DNA of 61,062 nt from RUG14300 sp964391805. Its GTDB lineage: Bacteria > Bacillota > Clostridia > Christensenellales > CAG-1252. A program made the position numbers and the translations under genes. Location: contig CAYMNK010000011.1 in NCBI GenBank assembly GCA_964391805.1, positions 1-61,062 of the forward strand, read 5' to 3'. Numbering within the stretch: the first letter of the stretch is position 1; every line of letters begins with the position of its first letter. Positions 51,683 through 60,863 of the stretch are shown piece by piece. The notes under the pieces are model-generated. The model worked only from the letters and a program-made list of their open reading frames with translations, was not told where the DNA came from and made no database searches.

Positions 51683-53149
51683 ATGAAAAGAATAATAACA
51701 ACTATTTTATGTATTGTATTGTGCATAACGACAGTTTTTACGTTTATTGCATGTCAACCGACAAACGATGATCCCGTTGTCGACGATACAAGCGATATAC
51801 AATATGACGAATTCGGAGATCCTATATTTGACAATATCAAACTCAATGTTTGGTCTGTAGTAGGTGAACCGGATAACGCTTATTTAAATCTTGTCAATCA
51901 AATGTTTAACGACTATTATAGCAAAAACGGTTTGACCGCAGAGATTACCTCTATTAATACCAGTCTTTTCTATACTCAGCTGGCTAATACGATCAATACC
52001 GATCCCGAGAATGCTCCCGATGTAGTTATTTTCCACAGTGAAAGATTAACATATTTGGTTGAGAGCAATTTGCTCGTACCCTTGAATGATTGTTACGATG
52101 TAATCAATAGAACATTCGATGCAAGCAATTATCTTGATAATATTATATCAGAGTGTTATGTAGGAGATTCTCTCTATGGTGTTCCTCTTGACGTACATAG
52201 CGGAGTTTGGTTTATTAGAGAAGACATTTTGGAGCACAACGGCTTAGAAGTACCCACCACTCTTGCCGAATTGGAGGAGTGCTGTGCAGCATTGATGGCT
52301 AAAAAGGAAGCAGGCGAATTGTGGGTACGTGCAGCCGACAAAAATAGTTCCGCAAGTAGAGAGTGGCGTAAGTTGTCGAAGGACGAAGATTTTTATCCTA
52401 TCGAGATGAGCGGTAGCGACAATATCGAGTCCGGTTGGTTCCCTCAAACTGCTGTTTTACAAAACGGCGGCAGTTTGGTAACCGAAAACGGTGAACCTGC
52501 TTGGAATGAAAGCGAGGGCTTGAAGAATATATTATCTGCATTTAGCTCATGGCAAGGAACATATATCGGTAAAAATCGTGATGCCAATACATTATGGTCT
52601 AACCTAAATAAAGGTTATGCCGTATTTGCATGTGAAGGTCCTTGGTGGGCAGAAAGCAGATTGAACGAATATAACAGTTTGTTCGACGCTAATGATAAAG
52701 CATTGACCGTTAGAGGATTATCCGGACTTTTTGCAGAGGATGCCGATGCAGAATGTGCTAATTACGTATACGGAGTAGGACATTGCTTCTCTGTAACCAA
52801 AACCGTAACAAGTATGACAAAGCGTGCAGCAGGTGCTTTATACGCACAATATATGACTGAAAATGCAATTCAATATATGGCGGGTGGACACCTTCCTGCT
52901 TGTAAATCGATATTAGAAAATCCAGAATATAAAGCAAGTGCCGCATATAAAAACTATCTCCAATATATGGGAGATCCGTCTAACTTTGTAATGCTTGGGA
53001 ATACCCCTTACTTCAGTGAGGTTTACGAAAAGCTAAAGCTTGCTTATATCTACACACTTACCGAAACTAAAACCGGTACGGTAGACGAATTTATTCAAGA
53101 GGCTTACAGAAAAGCCATGTCGGAAATTGCAGCGAAGAAGGATCTATAA
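51683..53149 (+). CDS. sugar ABC transporter binding lipoprotein
   Basis: A 488-residue extracellular solute-binding protein (family 1 type) with MKRIITTILCIVLCITTVFT then FIAC, lipidated Cys24. Typical segments are NAPDVVIFHSERLTYLVESN, VPLDVHSGVWFIREDILEHN, and the C-terminal AAGALYAQYMTENAIQYMAG. It captures an oligosaccharide for the two permeases next door. AAGGAG precedes the ATG and the stop overlaps the next start (TAATG). Confidence 0.92.
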   Translation: MKRIITTILCIVLCITTVFTFIACQPTNDDPVVDDTSDIQYDEFGDPIFDNIKLNVWSVVGEPDNAYLNLVNQMFNDYYSKNGLTAEITSINTSLFYTQLANTINTDPENAPDVVIFHSERLTYLVESNLLVPLNDCYDVINRTFDASNYLDNIISECYVGDSLYGVPLDVHSGVWFIREDILEHNGLEVPTTLAELEECCAALMAKKEAGELWVRAADKNSSASREWRKLSKDEDFYPIEMSGSDNIESGWFPQTAVLQNGGSLVTENGEPAWNESEGLKNILSAFSSWQGTYIGKNRDANTLWSNLNKGYAVFACEGPWWAESRLNEYNSLFDANDKALTVRGLSGLFAEDADAECANYVYGVGHCFSVTKTVTSMTKRAAGALYAQYMTENAIQYMAGGHLPACKSILENPEYKASAAYKNYLQYMGDPSNFVMLGNTPYFSEVYEKLKLAYIYTLTETKTGTVDEFIQEAYRKAMSEIAAKKDL

Positions 53150-54198
53150 TGGCACAACGACTTACTACGGTTAACGAATATGCGTTGAAACGAAGTAAAC
53201 GTATAGATTTCATAAAACGGTATGGATTAGCATTTATTTTCATTGCACCGCACCTATTCTTTTTCTTGGTGTTCTGTGTTTATCCGTTGTTTTATGGAAT
53301 CTATATGTCTTTGTTTAAGTATTCCATAGCAAATCCCTCTCAAAACGAATGGAGAGGTCTTAAAAACTTTGCAACGGTACTATTTGATTCAAGCAGTCCG
53401 TACCATCAAAACTTTTGGATGGCTACAGGTAATACTGCATTGTTTGCCGCAGTTATAGTTCCGCTATCTATAATTATTCCGCTTTTTATCGCTATTTGTG
53501 TCAACGCAAAGCCGAAGGGATATAAGCTGTTTAGATCTATAGTGTATTTGCCGTCGATATTACCGGTTAGTGCAAGCGGTATAATGTTCACGGCACTTTT
53601 CGGACACCTTTTCGGATATATTAACCAATGGTTCGGTATAAGCGTTAATTGGCTTAATAGTAATCCGATGCTCGCTTGGCTCGTTATTTTGCTACTATGT
53701 CTATGGGGCGGTTGGGGTGGCAACTTTATAATACTAAACGCAGGTCTTAAAAACGTTGATAAGAGCCTATATGAAGCGGCTGCCGTTGACGGATGTAGCG
53801 GACTAAGAAAAGCTTTTTCCATTACATTACCGGCGATAAAGCCCCAAATGATATTATGCATTTTTAACACGATAATAGGCTATTTTGGATTATATGGACA
53901 GGTCTATGTGTTGACAAACGCAGGTCCTATTTCGGACAAAACGGACTATTCTACGATGTCTATAATGTGGTATTTGCAAAATCAAATAGCAAACGGCAAC
54001 AATTATAGTATCTACGGAATGGTAAGTGCTATGGGACTTATTTTAGGTGTTATAATCGGAATCGTAACCGCAATTCAACTAATGGTTACTAAGGAACGTA
54101 AGAGCGGAACAAAGATGCAGACCGAATACAGCGAATATATAGCACATAGAGAAGAAACACAAGTCTATAATGTAGACAAGGAGGCGTGCAATGAGTAA
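53149..54198 (+). CDS. sugar ABC permease, MalF/UgpA type
   Basis: A 349-residue permease with six or seven transmembrane helices. YEAAAVDGCSGLRKAFSITL is the EAA loop that contacts the ATPase, and FIFIAPHLFFFLVFCVYPLF the first helix. It pairs with the next gene, which it overlaps by 8 bases. A short polar C-terminal tail follows the last helix (IVTAIQLMVTKERK). Confidence 0.95.
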   Translation: MAQRLTTVNEYALKRSKRIDFIKRYGLAFIFIAPHLFFFLVFCVYPLFYGIYMSLFKYSIANPSQNEWRGLKNFATVLFDSSSPYHQNFWMATGNTALFAAVIVPLSIIIPLFIAICVNAKPKGYKLFRSIVYLPSILPVSASGIMFTALFGHLFGYINQWFGISVNWLNSNPMLAWLVILLLCLWGGWGGNFIILNAGLKNVDKSLYEAAAVDGCSGLRKAFSITLPAIKPQMILCIFNTIIGYFGLYGQVYVLTNAGPISDKTDYSTMSIMWYLQNQIANGNNYSIYGMVSAMGLILGVIIGIVTAIQLMVTKERKSGTKMQTEYSEYIAHREETQVYNVDKEACNE

Positions 54199-55174
54199 AA
54201 CATTATTGATTGCTTTGATAATACTCGGCGTTATATTTGTAGGCATGGTGTTACTCGATATAGTGGTATTGGCACTTAAGCGTAAACGCAAGCTGTCCGC
54301 CAACGTGTTGGGTAGGTACTTTCAAAAAAATCTTTTCAAGTTCAATGCCTTCGTTTTTCTCACTATTTTCTGTATAGTGTGGATGATTCCGTTGGTAGTC
54401 GGAGTATTGGGAAGTTTTACATCTCAAGATGCGTTTACCAATAACCCCGGTCAGCTTATCCCAAACGACGGATTTACCTTTGACAATTACATTAACCTAT
54501 TTAATAAAACAGATTATAACGGTAATAAATATCCTGTAGCAAGATGGATGCTTAATAGTTTTATTGTTGCCATATGTAATACGGCATTTTATTTGATTAT
54601 CGCAGGACTTGCCGCCTATGCCTTTGTTTTCATGAAATTCAAAGGACGTAACATATTATTTGCCTGTATGGTCGCTACGATGGTAATACCGGGAATCGCA
54701 ACGCTTACTCCTCAAATGGCGAATATTTCCCGAATGGGCTTATCCAAAAGTCTTTGGGCGTTGATTTTACCGGGACTCGGCGGTGTCGGAGGTTTGTATT
54801 TAATAAGACAATTCTTTATAAGCATACCGCAGGACCTTATCGAGTCTGCACGCATGGACGGATCGAGTGATTTTCGTATATTTAGGCGTATAGTTCTACC
54901 GGTAGGCAAATCGGTATTTTTTGTACAAGGGTTATTCTGTTTTTTAGGTAGTTGGAATGACCTTATGTGGCCGCAAATTATTTTAGGAACGTCCGATATG
55001 AATAATTGGACGCTACAAGTAGGCGTAGCATTCCTTTCTCAGAGTAAAACGGCAAATACGATAGGTTTAAATTTGGCGAGTGCTATATTTAGTGCAATTC
55101 CCATAATATTACTTTATGTTTTTACCCAAAATCAAATAATAGAGGGAGTTGCCTCATCTGGTGTAAAAGGTTAA
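54191..55174 (+). CDS. sugar ABC permease, MalG/UgpE type
   Basis: A 327-residue permease. ESARMDGSSDFRIFRRIVLP is the EAA loop, and the closing helix ends EGVASSGVKG as MalG/UgpE-like proteins do. An extra N-terminal transmembrane helix (1-28) and basic linker (LKRKRKLSANVLGRY) precede the conserved core, a little longer than usual. The start overlaps the preceding permease. Confidence 0.95.
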   Translation: MSKTLLIALIILGVIFVGMVLLDIVVLALKRKRKLSANVLGRYFQKNLFKFNAFVFLTIFCIVWMIPLVVGVLGSFTSQDAFTNNPGQLIPNDGFTFDNYINLFNKTDYNGNKYPVARWMLNSFIVAICNTAFYLIIAGLAAYAFVFMKFKGRNILFACMVATMVIPGIATLTPQMANISRMGLSKSLWALILPGLGGVGGLYLIRQFFISIPQDLIESARMDGSSDFRIFRRIVLPVGKSVFFVQGLFCFLGSWNDLMWPQIILGTSDMNNWTLQVGVAFLSQSKTANTIGLNLASAIFSAIPIILLYVFTQNQIIEGVASSGVKG

Positions 55175-55186
55175 CGGAGAATTAAT

Positions 55187-56824
55187 ATGAATGAAAAAGT
55201 AACTGTTAAGGAAGCAAAAAAACAATTTTTGCAAGATAACAAAAGAATAGTGAACGAATCGGTCAAGGGCTTTGTCGAGTTGCAGGACGTCAACAAAGTG
55301 TACGGTAATAGAGTTCAAGCGGTTTTTAACTTCAACCTATCTGTAATGAAAAACGAATTTGTTGTTTTGGTAGGTCCTTCGGGCTGCGGTAAATCTACAA
55401 CACTTAGAATGATCGCTGGTCTAGAAGAAATTACCGAAGGTAAATTATACATCGATAATGTATTGGCAAATTATCTTCAAAGCAAAGACAGAGATATAGC
55501 TATGGTATTCCAAAGTTATGCCCTTTATCCCAATATGACTGTATTCGATAATATGGGATTTGGTTTAGAGGTCAGGGGGCTACCAAAGGAAGAAATTAAA
55601 AAGAAGGTATTCGAAGCAGCTGAAATTTTGGATTTAGGTCCATATCTCGATAGACGTCCTAAGGAATTGTCCGGTGGACAGATGCAGCGTGTAGCGTTAG
55701 GACGAGCCATAGTTCGTGATGCAAAACTATTTCTTATGGACGAGCCGTTGTCTAACCTCGATGCGAAACTACGCGTTCAAATGCGTAGCGAAATAGTCAA
55801 GCTTCACAAAAATATCGGGGCAACAACCATTTATGTTACCCATGACCAAACCGAGGCTATGACTATGGCTGATAAGATAGTCATAATGAATCAAGGCGTT
55901 ATTCAACAAGTCGGTGCTCCTATAGACGTATATAACGATCCTGCCAATGTTTTCGTTGCAACCTTTATCGGCAATCCTCCGATGAACGTAATTCGCGTTG
56001 ATTTAGAAAACGGATGCTTGAGAAACAAAAATCAACTTATATCGATCCCGAAAGAATTGGTGTCAAAATATAAGATGTTCTTACAAAAACGTAGGGAATT
56101 CTTTGAAGATCTTGACAAAAAGTCCGAGCTTGTAGAAGAAAAACTTTTAATAGAAGGGCTACAAAGTATTAAGAAACTTTGTAAGCGTATGAGTAAAGAT
56201 GAATTGAAAACTATTGTCGATAGGATTCAGGCATCGATGAGTGAGATATCCAAAAAAGGTTTTATTCGTTTTGACGATGCGGATGCGGATGAGATACGTC
56301 AATCGGCTCAAAACGGCAATTCAAAAGATGTCATTCGCTCTATAAATCATTTGATCGACGTCATCAGCGGTACCGATTTGGCTATAGCGGGAATACTTAA
56401 ACAATTTGATTCCGCATCGGCGGTTACCAAAACCGACAAGGTAGTTACAGTATCGAAGAAAAAACAAGAACGCCCCCTTAACGAAGAAAATCGAGAAAAA
56501 ATACGCGACTATTTAGAGAAATATCGTGCTTTAAGCGATTCGTCTGTTCTTGTAGGAATTCGTCCTGAGGATATTTATTTTAGCGATAATTGTAATGCTG
56601 TCAATAAATCGGAGCCAATTGAAACGGAAGTCGACTTGGTGGAACTTCTCGGAAGCGATTTTTGTATGCACGTTAACCTATTCGGTTCGAATATTATAGT
56701 CAAACGCTATGTCAGTGAGGTAGTAAAGAGCGGAGAAAAGGTCTGCCTATCGATTGATTTAGATAAGCTTAAAATATTTGATCCGGTTAGCGGTCAATCT
56801 ATTAATTATACGGAGATAGAATAA
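55187..56824 (+). CDS. sugar ABC ATPase of MsmX/UgpC type with 155-residue insertion
   Basis: A 545-residue ATPase, against about 370 usual. Walker A is GPSGCGKST (63-71), Q-loop in VFQSYALYPNMTV, signature LSGGQMQR (161-168), Walker B LFLMDEPLSNLDAKLR. The TOBE domain starts as normal (FIGNPPMNVI, 260-269), is interrupted by a helical, charged segment of about 155 residues (295-450), and resumes at LVGIRPEDIYF (455-465). A 26-residue N-terminal extension is also present. The insertion could be a regulatory or partner-binding domain. In many Firmicutes such ATPases are unlinked and shared; here it is in the operon. GGAG precedes the ATG. Confidence 0.9.
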   Translation: MNEKVTVKEAKKQFLQDNKRIVNESVKGFVELQDVNKVYGNRVQAVFNFNLSVMKNEFVVLVGPSGCGKSTTLRMIAGLEEITEGKLYIDNVLANYLQSKDRDIAMVFQSYALYPNMTVFDNMGFGLEVRGLPKEEIKKKVFEAAEILDLGPYLDRRPKELSGGQMQRVALGRAIVRDAKLFLMDEPLSNLDAKLRVQMRSEIVKLHKNIGATTIYVTHDQTEAMTMADKIVIMNQGVIQQVGAPIDVYNDPANVFVATFIGNPPMNVIRVDLENGCLRNKNQLISIPKELVSKYKMFLQKRREFFEDLDKKSELVEEKLLIEGLQSIKKLCKRMSKDELKTIVDRIQASMSEISKKGFIRFDDADADEIRQSAQNGNSKDVIRSINHLIDVISGTDLAIAGILKQFDSASAVTKTDKVVTVSKKKQERPLNEENREKIRDYLEKYRALSDSSVLVGIRPEDIYFSDNCNAVNKSEPIETEVDLVELLGSDFCMHVNLFGSNIIVKRYVSEVVKSGEKVCLSIDLDKLKIFDPVSGQSINYTEIE

Positions 56825-58014
56825 TGAAGACGAAAATATTTAAGGTTTGTTCGCTGCTACTTGTACTGATCCTATCGTTTTCGATTTTTGCGGCTTGTTC
56901 CGAAACTTATCAACAGACGCTCGAAATCAAAGATATTACGATTTATGCATTAGAGGATGGTACGCCGTTAGAAATAACTTTCGGAACACCGAGCAAAGCA
57001 GAGTTTATTACATATGAATATGATGCAGCTAAGCTGTTAATCGAACAAGGAATGGTTAAAGGATATGTCGAGGGTACGTATACCATAAAAGCTATTGCGA
57101 CGTCATGTGAAGCATCTTTTGTCGTAACCGTGTTGCCTGCTAAGGAATACATAGTTGTAGATAATATGGTTGCCGTAGTAGGTGATCCCGCATATGAGTT
57201 GACTATTTTCTTAGACGAAAGTGTTGCTAATGAAGAAATAGCATACGATTATGACTCTGAGATAATAACGATTGAAAATAATTACGTTACTGCTTTATCC
57301 GAGGGCGAGGTAAAAGTAACCGCACGTGTCGGAAAATATGAGACGGATTTTTACGTAATGGCAAAAACCGTCGATAGAACGATCGGTAAGGGGTTGTTCT
57401 ATATGCGTGAAAACGAAGGCTGGACCTCGGCTGCTACTAACTGGAGATATGAATGGGACCGTTTTTGCACGGATGGTAATACTACCCTCTTTATAGGAGA
57501 TTCGTTTTTTGATATGCGTTATTTTTGGACCGATTTTTATTCATATTATGGTGGATATGATGCTCGCTGTTTCGGTATAGGCGGTACAACGTCTCAAACG
57601 TGGGAATTATTGTTGCTGAATTCTCTTTTAAAAGGTGTTTATCCTAAAAACATAGTAGTGAATGTGGGTAATAACAATGTTTATAACGATCATACAGAAA
57701 CTGAAGAAACGATAGAGAATCTACAAAGATTTTTCAATCTACTTCACGGTAAAATGCCCGACACTAACATTTACTTCTATTCGATAACCGATCGTGCGTA
57801 CGACGATATCTATGGTTCGCATACTATTGTCAAACAAACCAATGCCGCTATGAAGCGTTGGGCATCGGCTCACGATTGGATAACATATATCGACTTAGAA
57901 GATATAATGACTTACGATAAACTTAAAACGGACAACATCCATCCCAAGCTTGATAGTTATGCTTATTTCGTAGAGGCATTGTGGAATAGCGGAATCGATA
58001 TTGTGATTAAATAA
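56824..58014 (+). CDS. SGNH/GDSL-hydrolase lipoprotein
   Basis: A 396-residue lipoprotein (MKTKIFKVCSLLLVLILSFS then IFAAC, Cys25). Residues about 30-180 are two Ig-like segments (GTPLEITFGTPSKAEFITYE; YVTALSEGEVKVTARVG). Residues 215-396 are an SGNH esterase: Ser227 in LFIGDSFFD, Gly in CFGIGGTTS, Asn in VNVGNNNVY, and Asp-His in DNIHPKLDS. It probably removes acetyl or other ester groups from the same polysaccharide as the GH43 enzyme. Its ATG overlaps the ATPase stop. Last gene of the operon. Confidence 0.9.
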   Translation: MKTKIFKVCSLLLVLILSFSIFAACSETYQQTLEIKDITIYALEDGTPLEITFGTPSKAEFITYEYDAAKLLIEQGMVKGYVEGTYTIKAIATSCEASFVVTVLPAKEYIVVDNMVAVVGDPAYELTIFLDESVANEEIAYDYDSEIITIENNYVTALSEGEVKVTARVGKYETDFYVMAKTVDRTIGKGLFYMRENEGWTSAATNWRYEWDRFCTDGNTTLFIGDSFFDMRYFWTDFYSYYGGYDARCFGIGGTTSQTWELLLLNSLLKGVYPKNIVVNVGNNNVYNDHTETEETIENLQRFFNLLHGKMPDTNIYFYSITDRAYDDIYGSHTIVKQTNAAMKRWASAHDWITYIDLEDIMTYDKLKTDNIHPKLDSYAYFVEALWNSGIDIVIK

Positions 58015-58030
58015 TATTAAACAGTGTTAA

Positions 58031-58064
58031 ACGCCCTCGAATTTTTGTTCGAGGGTGTTTTTTC
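58031..58064 (+). terminator. intrinsic terminator of the glycan operon
   Basis: ACGCCCTCGA / TTCGAGGGTGT stem with a short T-rich loop and a six-T run. Confidence 0.92.
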
Positions 58065-58324
58065 GATAATGTGATTGATATTTTTATGTATAAAAGGAAT
58101 TGAAAATATGTAAAATTTACGATTTTCACCAAAATATCAGCTAATATTATAAAAAGAAGTAGAGATTTCATTAAATTTTAAGTTTTTTAGGTTACAATTA
58201 CATCAAAGATGTGTTATTATTATATAATGAATAGTTGTCCGTTGGCGGTTAATACTAAAAATCGGACGCTTTTCGCTTTAGATATTATGGGCGATATACC
58301 CACAATAAATTAAGGAGGCTTTTC
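58065..58324. other. AT-rich leader region of ftsH
   Basis: No gene. It contains a TATAAT box at about 58224-58229 without a convincing -35 at standard spacing, a short TGGG/CCCA hairpin, and GGAGG about 7 bases before the TTG start of ftsH. Confidence 0.4.
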
Positions 58325-60172
58325 TTGAAAAAGAGTTCGGTAAAAATAATTGTCTACGTATTGGTATTTGCTATTGCCGTAATTGCTATTGCGGCCCTTT
58401 TAGGTGCGTTTAATACCAATAATAAACTAATAAGCACTACAGAATTTTATGAACGACTCTTAGCCGGTGATATATCCGACATCTATATTTCGGGTAATTA
58501 TTCCGCTAAGATAAGGATTGTAAACAGTAAGATATCTGCGGATCAATTTCCTCGTAAGTATGATTACGAATTGAATATTGCTAATAGAAGCGCATTCGAA
58601 GAAACTGTAAGAGATTATAACTTTAGTTCGGGTGTAACCACTAAGGTAAATTTATGGTTAGATGACCCAAGTGACGGAAGTTTGTGGTCTTCATTGTTAC
58701 CTTTGTTGATTTCCACCGTATTGATTATCATATTCTTCGTTGTTATCAGTCGTAGCAGTGCCAACGCAAATAATAAGGCGATGAATTTCGGTAATACAAG
58801 AGCAAACCTCGTTCGTAATTCCAAGATTCGTTTCACCGATGTAGCAGGCGCAGAGGAAGAGAAAGAGGAACTCAAAGAGGTTGTTGAATTCTTATCCAAT
58901 CCCCAAAAATTCCAACAAGTCGGTGCAAAAACTCCCAAGGGTGTACTTTTAGTAGGTGCTCCCGGTACAGGTAAGACTTTATTTGCCAAGGCTGTAGCCG
59001 GTGAAGCAGGCGTTCCGTTTTTCTCGATCAGCGGTAGTGACTTCGTTGAAATGTTCGTAGGTGTAGGTGCATCCAGAGTTAGAGACCTATTTGCGCAAGC
59101 AAAGAAGGTTATGCCCTGTATCGTATTTATTGACGAAATCGATGCTGTAGGTAGACAACGTGGTGCAGGATTAGGCGGTGGTAACGACGAAAGAGAACAA
59201 ACGCTTAACCAATTACTCGTACAAATGGACGGTTTCGATACCAATGACGGGATCATCGTCATGGCTGCAACCAACAGAGTCGACGTTTTAGATCCTGCAT
59301 TACTTCGTCCGGGTAGATTTGACCGTCAAATATACGTAAATACTCCCGATGTTAAGGGTAGAGAAGAAATTCTCAAAGTTCACGCTCGTAATAAGCCGTT
59401 ATCCGGTGATATCGACTTCAAGACCATTGCAAGAATGACCATAGGTTTTACAGGTGCAGACCTTGCCAACCTTCTCAACGAATCGGCAATTTTAGCAGCA
59501 AGAGCTAATCGTAAGGTTATCACCCTTGACGATATCATGGAAGGTATCAATAAGGTTATCATGGGACCGCAAAAGAAGAGTAGAGTCGTTACCCCTGCGG
59601 ATAAGAGAATCACAGCTTATCACGAATCGGGACACGCTATCATTGCTAAAGTTCTTGAAAATTGCGATGATGTTCAAGAAGTATCGATTATTCCTCGTGG
59701 CGGTGCTGCAGGTTATACGCTTACACGTCCGAGCGATGACGATGCTCATATGACCAAGAATAAGTTGCTCGATACTATAACTATGATGTTAGGCGGTAGA
59801 GCTGCGGAAGAAATTGTTATCAAGGACGTATCGACCGGTGCAAGTAACGATATTCAAAGAGCAAGCGGATTAGCACGTAAGATGGTTACCGATTGGGGTA
59901 TGAGCTCGTTAGGTAACATCTATCTTGGAAGTAGTGAAGAAGTATTTGTCGGTAGAAGTTTCTCATCTCATTCCGAAATCTCCAACGATATGGCTAATAA
60001 GATAGACCAAGAGATTAAGAGAATAATTGACGAGTGTTATCAAAGAGCAATTCAAACACTCAATGCTAACCGTGATGTAATGGAAAAGATGGTCGATATG
60101 CTTTTCGACAAAGAAACCATAGTCAAGGAAGAAGTCGATAGACTTTTTGCTAATAGAAACACCGCTATTTAA
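58325..60172 (+). CDS. ftsH: ATP-dependent zinc metalloprotease FtsH
   Basis: A membrane AAA+ protease that degrades misfolded membrane and regulatory proteins. 615 residues: TM1 8-28, an extracytoplasmic loop, TM2 about 122-142, Walker A GAPGTGKT (211-218), Walker B CIVFIDEID, SRH ending LLRPGRFDR, and the M41 zinc site HESGH near residue 435. The start is TTG at 58325, because AGGAGG lies just upstream and the N-terminus (KKSSVKIIVYVLVFAI) gives a proper first helix; no ATG fits. Monocistronic. Confidence 0.97.
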   Translation: MKKSSVKIIVYVLVFAIAVIAIAALLGAFNTNNKLISTTEFYERLLAGDISDIYISGNYSAKIRIVNSKISADQFPRKYDYELNIANRSAFEETVRDYNFSSGVTTKVNLWLDDPSDGSLWSSLLPLLISTVLIIIFFVVISRSSANANNKAMNFGNTRANLVRNSKIRFTDVAGAEEEKEELKEVVEFLSNPQKFQQVGAKTPKGVLLVGAPGTGKTLFAKAVAGEAGVPFFSISGSDFVEMFVGVGASRVRDLFAQAKKVMPCIVFIDEIDAVGRQRGAGLGGGNDEREQTLNQLLVQMDGFDTNDGIIVMAATNRVDVLDPALLRPGRFDRQIYVNTPDVKGREEILKVHARNKPLSGDIDFKTIARMTIGFTGADLANLLNESAILAARANRKVITLDDIMEGINKVIMGPQKKSRVVTPADKRITAYHESGHAIIAKVLENCDDVQEVSIIPRGGAAGYTLTRPSDDDAHMTKNKLLDTITMMLGGRAAEEIVIKDVSTGASNDIQRASGLARKMVTDWGMSSLGNIYLGSSEEVFVGRSFSSHSEISNDMANKIDQEIKRIIDECYQRAIQTLNANRDVMEKMVDMLFDKETIVKEEVDRLFANRNTAI

Positions 60173-60828
60173 TACTACAGAAACATAATAAAATATTACA
60201 AAAAAATGGGCGTTTAGTAAACGCCCGCCAAAAGCAAGTCATCGCACTTGCTTTTTATTTTGTACTTGCTGTATTGCCCATTTTTGTCATAAGGAACTTT
60301 ACGTCCGCCGTCATACTGAGCGTAGTCGAAATTCGAGCGAAGTGAGAATCAAATTGTGCAACAATTTGGTATCTTGCGGACGGTAACGAACAGTTGATTG
60401 AGCGACGACCTCATTAAAACAAGCGTCAGCGCTCATCAATGTCATACTGAGCGGACGACGAAGTCTGTAGTCGAACTGCGAAGCAGTGCAAGGCTTGCCT
60501 TGCAGTATCTTAATCCATATAAACAAGGAATTAGATCCTTCGATTCCGCTGTTGCTACACTCAGGATGACAACTGATGGTTTGAATCTTATCGTAGTTTT
60601 CTACGCTTGGAATGACATATATGGGACGTTATCGCTTGCCTTAACAAGGACAGGGCGATTACTAATCGGCCCCTACAGCGAAAGGACCGTCCTGTAGTCG
60701 AACCCGAAGGGCGACGCATAGCGTCGGTATCTAAATCCTTATAAAAAAATCCACAATTTTTCACTCTTACTCGAAAAAAAACCGCACCATTTGAGGGTGG
60801 AAATAAGGGATTTTAATTCCTAAAAAAT
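60173..60828. repeat. composite repeat tract, four or more elements
   Basis: GGGCGTTTA/TAAACGCCC and AAGT/ACTTGCT hairpins (60205-60260); a clean reverse two-hairpin element with inverted ends CGTCCGC (60302-60308) and GCGGACG (60376-60382), with ATTCG and AAATTGT/ACAATTT stems; another at about 60440-60510 (ACTGC/GCAGT and CAAGG/CCTTG stems); a GGGCGATTA/TAATCGGCCC hairpin near 60655; and a partial element at about 60690-60735. No gene. Confidence 0.75.
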
Positions 60829-60863
60829 TAAGGTATAGTCAAATCACGGCTATACCTTTTTAA
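60829..60863. terminator. hairpin terminator between repeat tract and recombinase
   Basis: AAGGTATAG / CTATACCTT 9-bp stem with a ten-base loop and T-rich ends on both strands. It would terminate the recombinase gene reading leftward. Confidence 0.7.

Noticed and set aside
60311..60697. Open frames of 71 and 99 codons in the right-hand repeat tract
   Set aside because: They read through repeat modules shared with other intergenic sites and lack ribosome sites.
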